NCBI RefSeq assembly: GCF_005239225.2
Contig: NC_133284.1
Coordinates: 30,366,339 to 30,430,338, forward strand
DNA length: 64,000 nucleotides
Direction of reading: 5' to 3'
Source: Populus alba
Lineage: Eukaryota; Streptophyta; Magnoliopsida; Malpighiales; Salicaceae
Position 1 is the stretch's first letter; every line of letters begins with the position of its first letter. Shown here one piece after another: positions 17,101 through 33,030 of this stretch. Below the pieces are notes generated by a model. The model was not told where the DNA came from, did not search any database, and saw only the letters and a program-made list of their open reading frames with translations. Position numbers and translations under genes: made by a program.

Positions 17101-20100
17101 TGCAAACCCCCATAAATAAAAATAAATAATAAAAAAAACACATAGGATTGAAGTAATGAGGTCTCGATGAGTAATAGAGATTCAGTATGAAAGAAATGAA
17201 TAAATAGTAGGAATGATAATAAATGTGTCATGTGAGAAAGAAAATGATCTCCATAAACAAATTTAAAGGTATTGTTAAAGTCGAAATGATTCATGATTTT
17301 TAGTTTAAAACTTGTAACGTTGATGAAACTAGTGACGAGTTTCAATGGATAAAAGAATAAGAAAAACGAGAAGATATGTAAACCTCGATAAAAAAAATTA
17401 TTTTGAAAAATTAGTGATAAATATGGTAATATTGAATTTATTGAGAATAAATTAAGAGCAAATGTCATGAGAATCTAATTAAATAAAGTAATGCATGAAA
17501 TTTAGATTTTAGTGTAAAAGACATTGATTGTCTAGTTTTATAGTATCAATATATCATAATCCGACTGTTGGACCGGGCTGAAATTTTATAAGAAATCTCT
17601 AGATTTATTGATTGATCTTAGGTTACAATTTCATGTCAATTGGAGTTTGGAAAGGCTTTACGAGAGTGCTCAAAATCGGATAAATTGAAGAAGATGACAC
17701 AAGGGGCATTAATAAGGGTATTTTGGTAATTTTATATAAAACAATATTCTCCTCTCCTCATTTAAAGACAGACCACATCCTCTGCAAAAGGAAAACACGA
17801 GGTAGACCATATTTTTGTCCCATTTTCTTCATCTTCTCTCCATTTCTTCAAGCTAAATCAAGAGCAAGTGTTCTTAGGAGAATTATATCCAAGAAAACAA
17901 ATTAAGTGACTAAACTTAGAGAGTTATGAAGCTTGAGAAAAACAAAGAGAAGTAGCCGGAAATTGGAAGTGGAGGACATGATTTTTTAGAGATTTTTGTA
18001 AGAATTCACTCAAATAAGCTAAAGTAGCAAAGGTAAGGAGCTTACCCTCAAGTAATTTTATTTTTCTCCCTTGTTCTTGCATAATGAGAAGAAAACCTCC
18101 AAGTTTAAAATTCTAGGGTTCATGTAAATATTTTTGAGGAATGATTGTTCTTGTGAATTTCGACATTAATTGCATGATAATGGCTTGATTTGCAGAAAAA
18201 TAGAAGGAATAAATTGATTTGAAACTATGAGTTTTGGGATGGCAACAGGGCAAGAACTTCGGCAACCATATCTTGGCTTTCCATCCTTGAATTAGGTTGC
18301 ATTTTGGATATGTTATTATGATCAATGTCACTTACATTCTAACCAGAGGGATTGTTAATAACATACTTTGTTTGAAAGCAGTCATCGAAGGAGCATTTTT
18401 GGAAAATCACCCTCAAGACAGCCTCGTTCGTTGGCCATTATATCATCTTTTCACTGTTGGATTGGTCTAGATTTTGGATATGTTGTTCATCCAAATGTTA
18501 TATAATTTTGAACAATTAAGATTAGAAACAAACACTCCTACCAGATATTGTACTTCTCGAACAATAGATCTCCAATTTTCATGTCAATTCGGTATTGTTT
18601 TGATATAGGGAGATTTAATTGTTGGATGTATGTTAATTTTGGATATGTTATTCTAATGATAATGATGTATAATTACACCATTTGGATTTATTGAATTCTA
18701 AATTTAGAAATTATGTTTTAAGTTTTGTTTGAAAAATATTGAGTGAGAATATGATGTTTAGCATAAAAAGTATGTTTTGGGACTAAGAATAATTATAATG
18801 GGTTTAATGATGATGGAAGTGTTTGAGTCATGTTTGATGTGTTGATAAGTGATGGTATAGTTAAATTCTATATAAAAAGAAAAATAGTGGTGGATTAATA
18901 CTTTGGTTGTGTTGGAATGGAAAACATGATATGGGAAAATAGTTTGAGATAAATTGAAACTAACTTTGAAAAATTAACCCCTATTCTGACTAGCTATGTT
19001 AGTTAAATAAGCGCTAGAATGTTTGGTAAATTACGTGTCTTGATAAAGAAATGAATGGGAAATCATGGTAAGGGATGTTGTAAATTGATTTATGATACAA
19101 GGAATCTTTTTAAGAGTGCATTGGAAAAATTTGGCATGGGTAGTCATTGCTTAAATTTAAGCTAAATTACATTGTTTGGTGATAGATTAAATGTCTTTGG
19201 ACATTAGAAAATTGATGACGAGAATTCATGGCTGTAGACACCAAGAAAAAAAAATATCAATAACAAAAAGTCATGTCTTTTGGAAATTGAAAATCATTGA
19301 TGAAGAATTGAGTTAATTAGATATTTAATATTAGTGTAAATAAATTCTACTATCAATGAATTTAAATGAAAAGCAAGAAAATAAAATACATCCATGGAAA
19401 TTATTTACGAAAGTATTTGATTTTATGAATTTAAGAATAAATCATGAAGATTCAAATATTAATTTAGGATGTTATATTGAAACGTAGGAGAAGCATTTGA
19501 AAAGGGGGACCCAACTTCTTAAGAACTTGTATAGTAAAAGCTTGAGGAAGGACCACAGGAGGGGTATAACAACAACAAGAGAGCACAAGCCAAGCTTCTA
19601 CAACAGGTAAGTGTTCTATACCTACACTTTTTACATAACTTTAATTTACTAACTTATTAAATTCTTGGTCTCTACATCTATAGGTGAAACCACAAAGAGA
19701 AAGGATAAAGTGGAATAAACAAGAAATTAAAATGGATTTGAGTACTTGATTGGTTTAAGAATATGAATTACATTAATGGACTTTGTTGATGATCATTCCT
19801 TTAACTTGATTAGTAGATCCTAAATGCGGAGGCCAATGATGTTAGTAAGGTTTATTAACATTGGCATAATCATCCTTGAAAATAAGGGATATTGAACTTG
19901 ATTAACTATTCCAGTGAGAATAGTTAATGATATTGACCGATGCTATCGATATTGGCAATAACATGAAACTTGATTAGCTATTCCTAAAGTGAAAGTTAAT
20001 GATGTCAAGAATCTTGACATCAACATTTCCAGAAATATTCCAAGGTATTATGGAAAGAAAAAAAAATTTGATTGACTATTTCATGTTAGAAATAGTCAAT

Positions 20101-21997
20101 GACATCAATCAGTGACATTGATTTTGACATTTACAATGAACTTGATTACTCGATCTTGATATGGGCGACTAATGACACTAATAAAAATTCATTAGTGTCA
20201 GCATTCCCTTCTAAGTTTTGGGGGAGAGGTATTATAATGGTATTTTTGATAAGGAATAATTAAAAGTGTTAATGAAATGAGGATTTACATCTTGATAGGA
20301 TTATTCATTCGATCTTGAAGAGGCGGATATTGATTGGAAATTATGGAATAAGATGGGCAGAGGAACTAGTTACTCGGTAATGGACTAGCGACATCAGTTT
20401 TGTTTTCTAATAACTAGAATATACAACTTTTGTTAAATTTACTTGTGTGGTGTTAGTATTGTCGGGATGACTTACTTGTCAGATTATAAATGGAATGTTG
20501 GATGATACCTTACTGTTAACCAAAAATGGTAAAATGTGTTTATGTTATGGATTATTAAAGAAATAAATAAAATAATAATAATAAATTGATGAAGATCTAA
20601 TCCTTGTAAAGGATGGAAGCAAATATCGTATTGCTTTGGACGTGTGAATAAAAGTTCATTAACTATGGTAGGTGTTATACACTTGAGGAATGCAATGACA
20701 TACATACATAAATACATACATATACGATGTATTTTAAATTAATTGATGAATTGTAATTGATATAATTTGAGAATCGTGTACTGTGCACATGGAGGATGTC
20801 AAATAAATTATGACTAATAATGTAAATACATTGTATTGAGGTTTTATGTTGTTGCTAGCGCGAAAAGAATTCAGTGGTAATTATAACAGTATAATAAAAT
20901 GCCAATAATAGTGATAGATAATGAAATTTGGCCTTAATTATGGTGGCCAAATGAGATTAGGTTGATGAATTAAATAGATTGATGTATGTATGGTATTCAT
21001 ATTATTTGAAGATGGTTCATATATGAATATTATGAAAATGATGGTAGGTTCCATGATAAGGGGAGGTTTCATTGAAAATCTAAAGAAACATTCGAATGTG
21101 TCGAAATGGGCACAAGAAATATGTAAGTTGAATATATTTATAAACCAAAATTGGATCGAAAACATGACAAGTTTGACGATTTATATGGAAAAGCCATAAT
21201 GAGTATAATAGACGTGGTGATTGAAATTGATATAAAGACATAGAAAGTAAGAGAGAGAAAAATCACATGGTAGATATTATAATGAATTAAATGCGCTCGT
21301 GAGGTGAAACAAGACACAAAACAAATATGTTAAGTAATTCCAAGAATGACAAATAAAGACGTAATAATGGAAGGTTAAATGAGAATTTCAAGGAATTATG
21401 ATTGCATATCGTTGACTATTTGTTTAATTACCTATGCATGTATTGTCTAATTTTCCTTTTATGCTATATTTTATTCTTCAAATATTTATTCTATACATTA
21501 TGAAATTGAAGGTCTTTAGATTCACACAAGGAGTAGTGTTTTAGATCCTCTAGTCTCTTTTTATATGATTAAATATGAAAATGAATATTAATGTATTTTA
21601 TCTTTAAGAAACTAAATGACTTAATATGTAATAGTACTCTTTTTAGATTAAAAATGTATTATTTTGTATTTGTAATCTTAATGTTTGTTTCTTTTAATTA
21701 TTATGAATTATGTGTGTTAATGGGAAAGAAATGAACATGCAAAATGTTATGCATGTACTATAAAATGATGTGATGTTGAGGTTCTATATGATTATGATAT
21801 GATTGAAAAATGAATATAACTGTACAATATAGTTGTTGATAACTTAGGACCTCCAAGTATAAGGGAAACTCTACTAAACTTTCGACAGAAATTTTGGCAA
21901 GCCTCTGATAAGTTAGGCGTAAAAAAAAAATACTCATTTTTTTAAAGTTAAGGCTCAAGGTTTTTTTTACAAATATATTAAATTACAGGGTGTTACA
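17101..21997. mobile_element. 4.9-kb LTR-type element without coding capacity (long solo LTR or non-autonomous element)
   Basis: The element begins TGCAAACCCCC and ends GGGTGTTACA, an imperfect inverted match with TG...CA ends. It is flanked by the 5-bp direct duplication GTTAT (17096-17100 and 21998-22002), as left by LTR-retrotransposon integration. No open frame above 123 codons and no gag/pol motif is visible. I found no direct repeat of the first 400 bp at the other end, so a single very long LTR (as in some plant Ty3/gypsy elements) is the simplest reading; a heavily decayed non-autonomous element is the alternative. A hairpin-rich tandem array lies inside. Confidence 0.65.
19747..20215. 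repeat. Degenerate tandem array of hairpin-forming units
   Basis: Variants of AACTTGATTAACTATTC recur with 74-92 bp spacing. The units carry self-complementary arms: TAACTATTC 19903-19911 with 19918-19926; GATGTCAAG 20001-20009 with 20013-20021; ATTGACTATTTC 20071-20082 with 20089-20100 (perfect 12 bp); TGACACTAAT 20173-20182 with 20191-20200. It lies within the LTR-type element. Confidence 0.7.
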
Positions 21998-22002
21998 GTT
22001 AT

Positions 22003-22590
22003 TATAATCTCATGATCCAAGTTGTAAATTTGATAAGTTAACCTAGGTTGATATATATCAACTCAATACATTGTCATCTTAATATTAAAAAAAATATAAT
22101 TTTCAATTCATTTAATTAAATTATATTTTTACTTCTTATTCGAGTTGTATTTCAATCCGTCAAATTAATTAGATTATATTAAATTAACCACTTGAAACCT
22201 CATTAATAACACTTTAATGTTAAAAAATTTAATACCATGTGGTGTAGGAGCACTGGGCAAAGATTTTTAATCTTTTCTTATTTATTTTTGCATTTTAAAA
22301 ATAATTTAAAAAAAAAAACAGTTATAATTTTAATTTTAAATCTATTTTGAATTGTTTTATATGTTACTATTAAAAAAAAATTTAAATATATTAAAAAATA
22401 ACTATAATTATAATTTCAAACACCACCAAATTCGTTGAAATAAAAATAGAAAGTGACCCGTGTTACATCAATACAGGTGGTTGTTAGCTTTTTTTCAAGA
22501 TAAGAGTAGTAAATGCCATTATGAAACTCTACGCGTAGTTGGATATCATTTATCAATGCCGAACGTGGTTGTTTGAGAATAGAGTGAATG

Positions 22591-22593
<3 letters not shown>
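22003..22593. other. AT-rich intergenic sequence
   Basis: No gene or clear repeat border is seen here; short A/T runs dominate. Confidence 0.4.

Positions 22594-22625
<32 letters not shown>
22594..22625. repeat. (CT)16 microsatellite
   Basis: Uninterrupted CT dinucleotides. Confidence 0.95.
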
Positions 22626-22626
<1 letters not shown>

Positions 22627-22774
22627 ATCATTTTTCTTGTTTAAAAATATATTAAAATAATTTTGTTTAGTTTTTTTTAAAATTTATTTACATCAATAAA
22701 TTAATATCATAAAAAAACTAAAAAAAATATTAACCTAATAATTTTTAAACTAAGTTTAAAAACACACGCAGGCA

Positions 22775-22775
22775 A

Positions 22776-22838
<63 letters not shown>
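22775..22838. repeat. Compound microsatellite (CA)n(TA)n(GA)n
   Basis: About 8 CA, 12 TA and 12 GA dinucleotides follow one another without interruption. Confidence 0.95.
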
Positions 22839-22902
22839 CGTACATACATTGAATATGGTCCCATGCTGCTTGTGAGTTATGGTCACCAACCAGACCCTCA
22901 TC

Positions 22903-22988
22903 CAAAAAACGGTGCAACTTAACGGCACTCTCTTTTTGTGTCGGTCAAAAAACGGTGCAACTTAACGGCACTCTCTTTTTGTGTCGGT
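22903..22988. repeat. Tandem duplication, 2 x 43 bp
   Basis: A 43-bp unit beginning CAAAAAACGGTGCAACTTAA and ending TTTTTGTGTCGGT occurs twice in direct succession (22903-22945, 22946-22988) with no difference that I can see, so the duplication is recent. Confidence 0.9.
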
Positions 22989-24330
22989 AGTTAATAACGG
23001 CTCACGTGGTAGGTGTACTAGGTGATCCCTATTGGACTGTGACTCGAAACATTTTAAATAACTTTTAAAATATTCTGTTAAATTTAAACTCCTATTATCA
23101 CAATTTAAATAATTATTTCTTAGATTTGAATCTATCATATTGCTTTATATTATAACTTAAACCCTCTATTTCTAAGAAAATTGTAATTTGTTCCACCTAT
23201 TTTTCCTTTATTGAAATGTTGAGCTGGCACCCTTTTTTTTTTTTCATTACTCCATCTCAAACATGGAAAATAATTTTAAAAAAAAAACAAAAACAAAAAT
23301 AAAGTTCTTAACAGAAGAATTGATTGAAGATTGCAGGGTGTTTTTTTTTTTTTTTTTTTTAATTTTTCCTTTCCATAATGTTAGCTTGGTTTTCAGGTTT
23401 GTTAGAGTAATTCAAGTTATTTTTATTTACAGATTTGATGGGGTGTTTTTTTTTAATTGAACTTGATTTCTTTTTATCGTCTATTTTTTTTCTTATATGG
23501 TTTAAAAAAACTAGTTTTAGAGAACAACCATATTATTAAACTTTATAAAGTTTATAGACTTGTTCACATGTTTAACTAGTTGACCTAGCTTGCAAGTTTC
23601 ATTAATTGATCTAGATCGTGAGTTTGATAAGTTTAATTTTTATATATATATAATTTTTTATTTCATTCTTAAATATTTAATTAATTAGGAATTCATATTT
23701 ATAATTGGTTTTATTTCACTTTCTCTGGGTTATCGTAGTCTATAAAAAAGTCTCGATATTAGGTTGATATTCAATTTTGCGATCATCTATTTTTATTATC
23801 ATATAGTTAAATAAAAAATATATATTTTTTAAAAAGTGTATAATTTTAGTGGAGTCCATAACCCGATTCATAAAGTTTGACTTGCTAGCTTTGGTTATAT
23901 GATTCACAAGTTTGATGAATTTACCCACCAACATAATATTTTTTTAGGTTTTTTAATTGTTTTTTTTTCTATTTCACCTCTTCAATATTGAATAGGTTGT
24001 GAAAATGACTGGATCATTTATTTTTGTTTGTTTTTAATAGGGTTATCACCTACTCATATAAATGTATGTATTTTTAGAATGGTTTTTAATTTTATGAGCA
24101 TTTATTTTTATCATATAATTAAATAAAAAAAGTTTATAAAAAATGTTATTAAATCCAATAGAGTTTATAACCCGAGTTGTGAGAGTACCAAGATCAATCT
24201 AATCTGTCATTGTTTTATTTTTTTTAAAAGTTAAATTATGTTTTTACCAATTATCAATGTTGTATTTGTTCCCGAACAATTTAATTGGAAACTTGAGTTC
24301 GATAAAAAACTAAGTCAAGAAATTTTAAGA
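22989..24330. other. AT-rich intergenic sequence with repeat debris
   Basis: Phrases such as GAGTTTGATAAGTTTAA and TTGACCTAGCTTGCAAG recur in altered form here and further downstream, suggesting decayed dispersed repeats. No gene is supported. Confidence 0.4.
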
Positions 24331-24333
24331 TTA

Positions 24334-25170
24334 GAGTATGTTTGGTATTGTGGTAGCTATTATAGTTGTAATTTGAAAAAAGTTGTTTTATAAAAATTAC
24401 TTTTAGTTGAGGTTGGTTTGAAAAAATATCTGTGTGGTTAAAACTGAGGTTGAACAAAAAGTAGTTTAATATGTTTGGTTAAAAGAATGCTTTTTAAATT
24501 GAGGTTATAAAATAAATATATATATATATATATTAATGGTTTTTATTTTAAATATTGTAGATTTAACTACTGTTATTACATCATGAAATAAATAATATTG
24601 ATATCAAATATTTTTTTATTGTTCCATTAAACTATGTGCAATTTCATAACGTATGAAATCTATCCAATAAGGATTATAGTTTTTTAAGCGCGCAACATCA
24701 GGTAAAATATCATCAAGAACAAAATTAAGGTTGTGATTAAATTTTGCAAATGCTACGTCATCAAGCGATCTTCTTTTATTTTTTTTTAATAAAACACAAT
24801 TAAAAATAAAAATAAAAATTGAATTTTTTTTAATTGGGTGGACCCGGCAAAAACAAAATTGGGATTGCAATCAAATTCTGCAAATGCTACGCCATCAAAC
24901 GATTTTCTTCTAATTTTTCGGAATAAAAAAAAATTTAAAAAATAAAAATTAATTTTTTTTAACTGGGTCGGATCCAGTTCAATACATTTAGCTTCGAACC
25001 GGACCTAGGCTGACCTGAACAGTGGAGCAATGGAGAGTTTGCTCTTCATTGTACAAAAACATAGCAGGAAAAAGCATGAAAAAATTATTTCAGCTAAACC
25101 TATGGTTAAACCTTATTTTTTTGTGGGTCTCATGAGCCAAACTATAACCACTACTTATAACCAAACACTA
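24334..25170. mobile_element. MITE-like element with roughly 30-bp inverted ends and an internal duplication
   Basis: The left end contains TATGTTTGGTATTGTGGTAG followed by CTATTATAGTT. The right end contains AACTATAACCACTACTTATA followed by ACCAAACACTA, its approximate reverse complement. Between them a segment of about 130 bp, marked by CAAATGCTACG and ATCAA, occurs twice (about 24715-24845 and 24850-24975). The ends resemble PIF/Harbinger-type MITEs; the target duplication (TTA on the left) is not clean on the right. Confidence 0.5.
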
Positions 25171-25685
25171 AATTATTGAATTTTAATAATAAAAAAAAAA
25201 ACAACAGCTACGGCATAGCTAAATACCCTCTACCTTGTTTTGCTAGTTTTAAAGATACCATCAAAAAATTCTTACTCTTACCCCTTTTAAAAAAAAAAAC
25301 GTTTTTAAAAAAACTGGCAAGGGGACAATGACTGGTGTTAACTATATACTCAGATAATGGAGAGGAACTTATCCAGGCATGCGTATTGCATGCCATATAT
25401 ACATGATTCAATTCTGAAGGTCCTACAATTGAAAACGAGTTGTCCCACTCTCCCTGTTAGTTTTACAACATTAATGGACGTGCCCGTATCATTATTATAT
25501 TATAGAATACGGAGGCGTGGAAAAATATTGTAGCTTTCCCACCTCTTTTAACTTTCCTCATTATTATAATTATATTATTATTATTATTATTATATTATAT
25601 TATATCCTAAAAAGTACTGTAGCTGATTTTTTTTATTATTTTTCTTCTAATCTAATGATTTTTTTTTTTAATTTTGTTTGTTAAT
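25171..25685. other. AT-rich intergenic sequence
   Basis: Nothing recognised apart from an ATT/TTA simple repeat near 25565-25605. Confidence 0.4.
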
Positions 25686-25689
25686 ATTA

Positions 25690-26200
25690 ATTTTTTAATT
25701 TAGTTATCAGACTTTTATGACACGAATCTCGGGTTTGATGGGTTAACCTGGAATTCACGAGTTAACCTGTAATTTTTTTTCTTTTTAATTATTTTTTTTC
25801 ATTTAGTTTAGTTTATTAATGTTAAATTTCTTTCTATTTAATTATCAGATTTTCATGATATATATCCTGAGCTTGACAGGTTAACCCAGTTAATTCTAGG
25901 TAAACACGTCAATTTTTTTTTTCTATTTAGTTATCAAACTTTCATGACTCGGAAGTTTAAGAGTTAATCCAATTTGAACGATTAACCCACTTAATTCAGA
26001 TTTTTTTTCTTTTTCTTCATTAGTTTTTTTTCTTCCTATTGTTTTTTTTCTTTTTAATTAATTTATTTAATTATCACATTTTTATGACATGACCTTATAG
26101 CTAGACCCACATCCAATACTCTTTGATCCGGTGTTGCAACCAGACTCACTTAAACTTAACCATGTAAATTTAATATTATTATTAATATTATAAATATTAC
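25690..26200. repeat. Degenerate direct repeats, about four units
   Basis: The phrase TTATCA, then a T-rich stretch and CATGA or ATGAC, occurs at about 25704, 25842, 25931 and 26071. Each is followed by a variant of GGTTAACC and AGTTAACC and then by a long T run. The units are poorly conserved and spaced 89-140 bp. No coding is present. Confidence 0.5.
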
Positions 26201-26599
26201 TCTTGAGTTAGGCGTTGTAGCCAAACCCAAGACTCTTGGGTATAACTTTGTAGAAAGACCTAACACTTTTAAATCTTAATTTTTTTTAAAATATTTTTTA
26301 TGTTAAAAAAATTAACCCGCGGCATCGCATGGGTCATGTAACTGGTCTAATACTCTAAAAAGCGTGGGGCACACCACATGTTTTTTGTTTTTTCTTGTTT
26401 TTGTTTTGTCTTTTTTTCCCCACATTTGTTTTTTCATTTACCCCTTTTTTTGGGTTTTTTTGTTTTTTTCCCCAAAAATTTCTTCTTCTTCTTCTTCTTT
26501 TTTTTTTCTTTTTTGTTTTTGTATTTTTTTTCAAAATTATCTTTGTTGATCTTTTTTTTTTTGTTTTTTTATTCTTTTTTTCAAAATAATCTTTATTGA

Positions 26600-27700
26600 T
26601 TTTTTTTTAATATTGAACTGGTTGAAAATTTAGTTTTGTATTTTTTTTCTTTAAAATAATATGGATTATTACAATGTTTGTCGATTTTATTTTGAAATAA
26701 AATATTTAGTTTAAAATATTTAGTTTTTGGATTATTTCTTTATTTTCTTTAAAATATTTAGTTTTGTATTTTTTTTTTTCTACATGGCTTTTTTTTAAAT
26801 GATCTTTGTCGATTTTTTTTTTTTCATATCGAGCTGGTTGAGAATTTTATTTTATATTTTTTTTCTTTAAAACACTGTGGATTGTTACAATGTTTCACCA
26901 CATGGTTTTTGTTTTGCTATAGTGTTTCCCTACATGTTTTTGTTTTCAAAAAATATCTTTATGAATTTTTTTTTTTAATATTAAGCTGGTTGAGAATTCA
27001 GCTTTAACTTTCCGCACATGTTTTTTTGTTTTTTTTTTTTGCTTTTTTCCCCAAAATTTTCTCCTTTTTAAAAAAAAAATTTTTTTGTGTTTTTTTTTTT
27101 TTCAGAATTGTTTTTGTTGATTTTATTTTTTTAATATGAAGTTGGTTGAGAATTTAGCTTTGAAGTTTTTTTTTTCTTTAAAACACTATGGATTACTATA
27201 GTGTTTCCCATTTGATTGTTTTTTATGATTTTTTTTTTAGAATTGTCTTTGTTGATTTTATTTTTTTCATATTGAGCTGGTTGAGAATTTAGCTTCGTAG
27301 TTTTTTCTTTAAAATACTGTAGATTGTTATTATTTTCTTTAAAAATAATTTTTTTTTATTAGTTTTTTCAAAATTGTCTTTATTGATTTTATTATTTTTA
27401 ATATTGAGCTGGTTGAGAATTACAATTGTAGATTTTCTCATGAAACATTATAGATTATTACAGTGTTTTTCTGTATAGTTTTTTTTTCCTTTCATTTTTG
27501 TTGATTTTATTTTTTTTATATTGAGCTGGTTGAGAATTTAGCTTCATACAATGTTTCCCTACATTATTTTTTTTTTTTGTTATGATTTTTTTCAAAATTT
27601 TCTTTGCTCATTTTATTTTTTAAATATTAAGCTAGTTAAGAATCTAGCATGATTGTTTTTTTCTTGAAAATATCGTGGATTACAACAATTTTTCTCGATA
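26600..27700. repeat. T-rich degenerate array, about eight units
   Basis: The core GAGCTGGTTGAGAATTTAGC or a close variant recurs at about 26613, 26826, 26977, 27137, 27271, 27402, 27521 and 27626. The spacing shrinks from about 210 to 105 bp. Between cores lie T runs and variants of ATGGATTACTACAATGTTTCC. The array begins after an AACCCGCGGCATCGCATGGG stretch (about 26311) and ends 220 bp before the aldehyde dehydrogenase start codon. Long plus-strand frames here are only poly-Phe/Leu from T runs. Confidence 0.65.
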
Positions 27701-27916
27701 TAATTTTTTTTTTAAATTTTTTCATAAATTCATGATAACACATAAGTTTGCCACAGGCCCACGGCATCACGAGGGCATGTCATCTATATGTATTTATGGC
27801 AAGTTAAAGCTAGCAGCTTTACGTCATGGAGCCAGAAGAAGAAGGAATTATACACACACACACACTTTCAGCATCGAAGGTCAGGTAAGTAGAGTGTTCT
27901 TGTCAATTAGAGCAAT

Positions 27917-31195
<3,279 letters not shown>

Positions 31196-31378
31196 ACAGG
31201 ACTCCGATGCCATGTAGCAGTTCTCTTGCCTCAAATATTGAGTCTCCCTGGATGACTCTGCACAGCCAAAATCAGCAATAATGACTCCGGAATAGAGTCA
31301 ATGAACCTTTTCCTATTATATTCATTCTCGTAATGCGGATTCTATTTAAGGTCGTGCTTGTTAATGTGAATTCTATTT

Positions 31379-33030
31379 AAGGCCGTGCTTATTTATTTGC
31401 TTGTTGAAAAATAATTTATTTTAAAAAGTTAATTCTTAAAAAATAAATTATTTTTTTTATATTTAGTAGTCAGTGGCAGAGATAGAAACTTTTTAAATAA
31501 GAGGGTAAATTATTAACAAATATTTGATATTATATATTATACAGATATGTGTTATATAAAAAAATTAATTTGAAATATATGTATCAACTCAAGTCAAGCA
31601 AAATTAATTTAAGAATGTTTAAAATGAAAAAAAACTTATATTATAATTGTTCTTTTTGAGATTTTATATTTTAAAATTGTTTCATAATGATTTTATTTTT
31701 AATCTCATTAATAATATCTTTTTTAATATATACAACAATCTTTTATTTATCTATTTCTAAATCTTTCAAAGACTACGAAAGTTCTTAGCAACAATTCTAT
31801 GCCGACATATGATACATAACATCTAAAATCATAGCTTACAAGGATTGTCACAAATTGATGTTGTTCTTGCTGACTTGTTATTTTATACAAGTGGATTAAA
31901 CATAAATTTTAAATGTTATCTTTTTAATTTATTTATTATGTCCCTAATTTTTTAAGTTGTCATGTACTTCACTTTTAATCACTAATAAATTCATCACCAT
32001 CATTTTTCATATGAAATTCATAGCAAAATACTTATCAATTCATCAAAACTCTTTTCAATTTATATCCATTAGCATATAATATTACTCATACATATATTAA
32101 TTCAACAAACCCATAAATTATTATAAACTCTAATATTTTCAATAACTAATTAATATAGAAAAAAGAAGCTAACAATTAGTAACTAACAAAGAAAATTAAT
32201 TATGTAAAGCTATTATATTAATATTTTAATATAAAAATATTTTGAAAAAAAAAACAATAAGGGGGCAATTGCCCCCTCTTGCACCCATGTGGCTCCGCCA
32301 CTATTGGTAGTATCATGAAAAATAAATTGAAAAATATTTTTCAGTATTTGATTATGTTATGGAAAATGAGCTGGAAAATAGCTTATTAATGTTTTTTTTT
32401 CAAGTTTATTAAAATAATAAGAAACAAATGTTACAAATTAAAAAGTTGAATAAGAATGAAATTGAAAAAAAATCTAATTTCATAAATTATCTCAAATAAA
32501 ATAAATAATAATCAAAATAATAGAAATCAAATCTAACAAATAAAAAAATTGAAAGATAATTGAATTAAAATAATAATAATTACAATTTCATAAATTATTT
32601 CAAATAAAATAAGTAATAATTAAAGAATAAGGACCAAATTTGATCGATAAAAAATTTGAATTAAAAAATGATAAGAGAAAAGCAAATAACAATAATAAAA
32701 ATGAAGACCAAAGTTAGTATAAAAATCAAATTAAATCAAATTTTAAGGGATGAAATAAAAAAAAATTCAAATAAAATATATATTAATCAAAATTTTGAGG
32801 ACCAAATTTAATATAATCAACAAATAATATTATATTTTTAAATTTTTCACAACTTCTAGAAAGTGTTTTCCACCTAAAATAAAAGAAAAATACTTTCTTA
32901 AAAATCAAGTTAAATTTTTCTTTGACTGAAAAGTGTTTTTCGTTGACTTACTTGTCTAATGACAAACAAACATATAAAAATTTAAAAAATAATTTTCAGA
33001 AAATTATTTACCGGGTAACAAACACCCCCT
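31379..33030. mobile_element. Dispersed repeat with imperfect inverted ends, split by a hAT-like insertion
   Basis: The left part (AAGGCCGTGCTT..., about 31379-31470) and the right part (about 32312-33030, ending AACAAACACCCCCTTAAG) have loosely complementary ends. Joining them across the hAT-like element restores a continuous AAAATAAATT-rich sequence. The right part contains repeated phrases such as TAATTTCATAAATTATTTCA. I associate this repeat type with poplar genomes, but from memory only. Confidence 0.4.
31471..32303. mobile_element. hAT-like non-autonomous transposon A (833 bp)
   Basis: The terminal inverted repeats CAGTGGCAGAG (left) and TAGTGGCGGAG (reverse complement of the right end) match at 9 of 11 positions. 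The flanking 8-bp direct repeats TTAGTAGT (31463-31470) and TTGGTAGT (32304-32311) match at 7 of 8, as expected for an old hAT insertion. The interior is AT-rich and non-coding, with a perfect 18-bp palindrome AGGGGGCAATTGCCCCCT at 32260-32277. Confidence 0.65.

Noticed and set aside
17097..17468. 123-codon minus-strand hydrophobic frame
   Set aside because: AT-rich composition at the edge of a non-coding LTR-type element; it would cross the element border.
26364..26599. Overlapping plus-strand frames rich in Phe and Leu
   Set aside because: They are produced by long T runs in the repeat array in all three frames.
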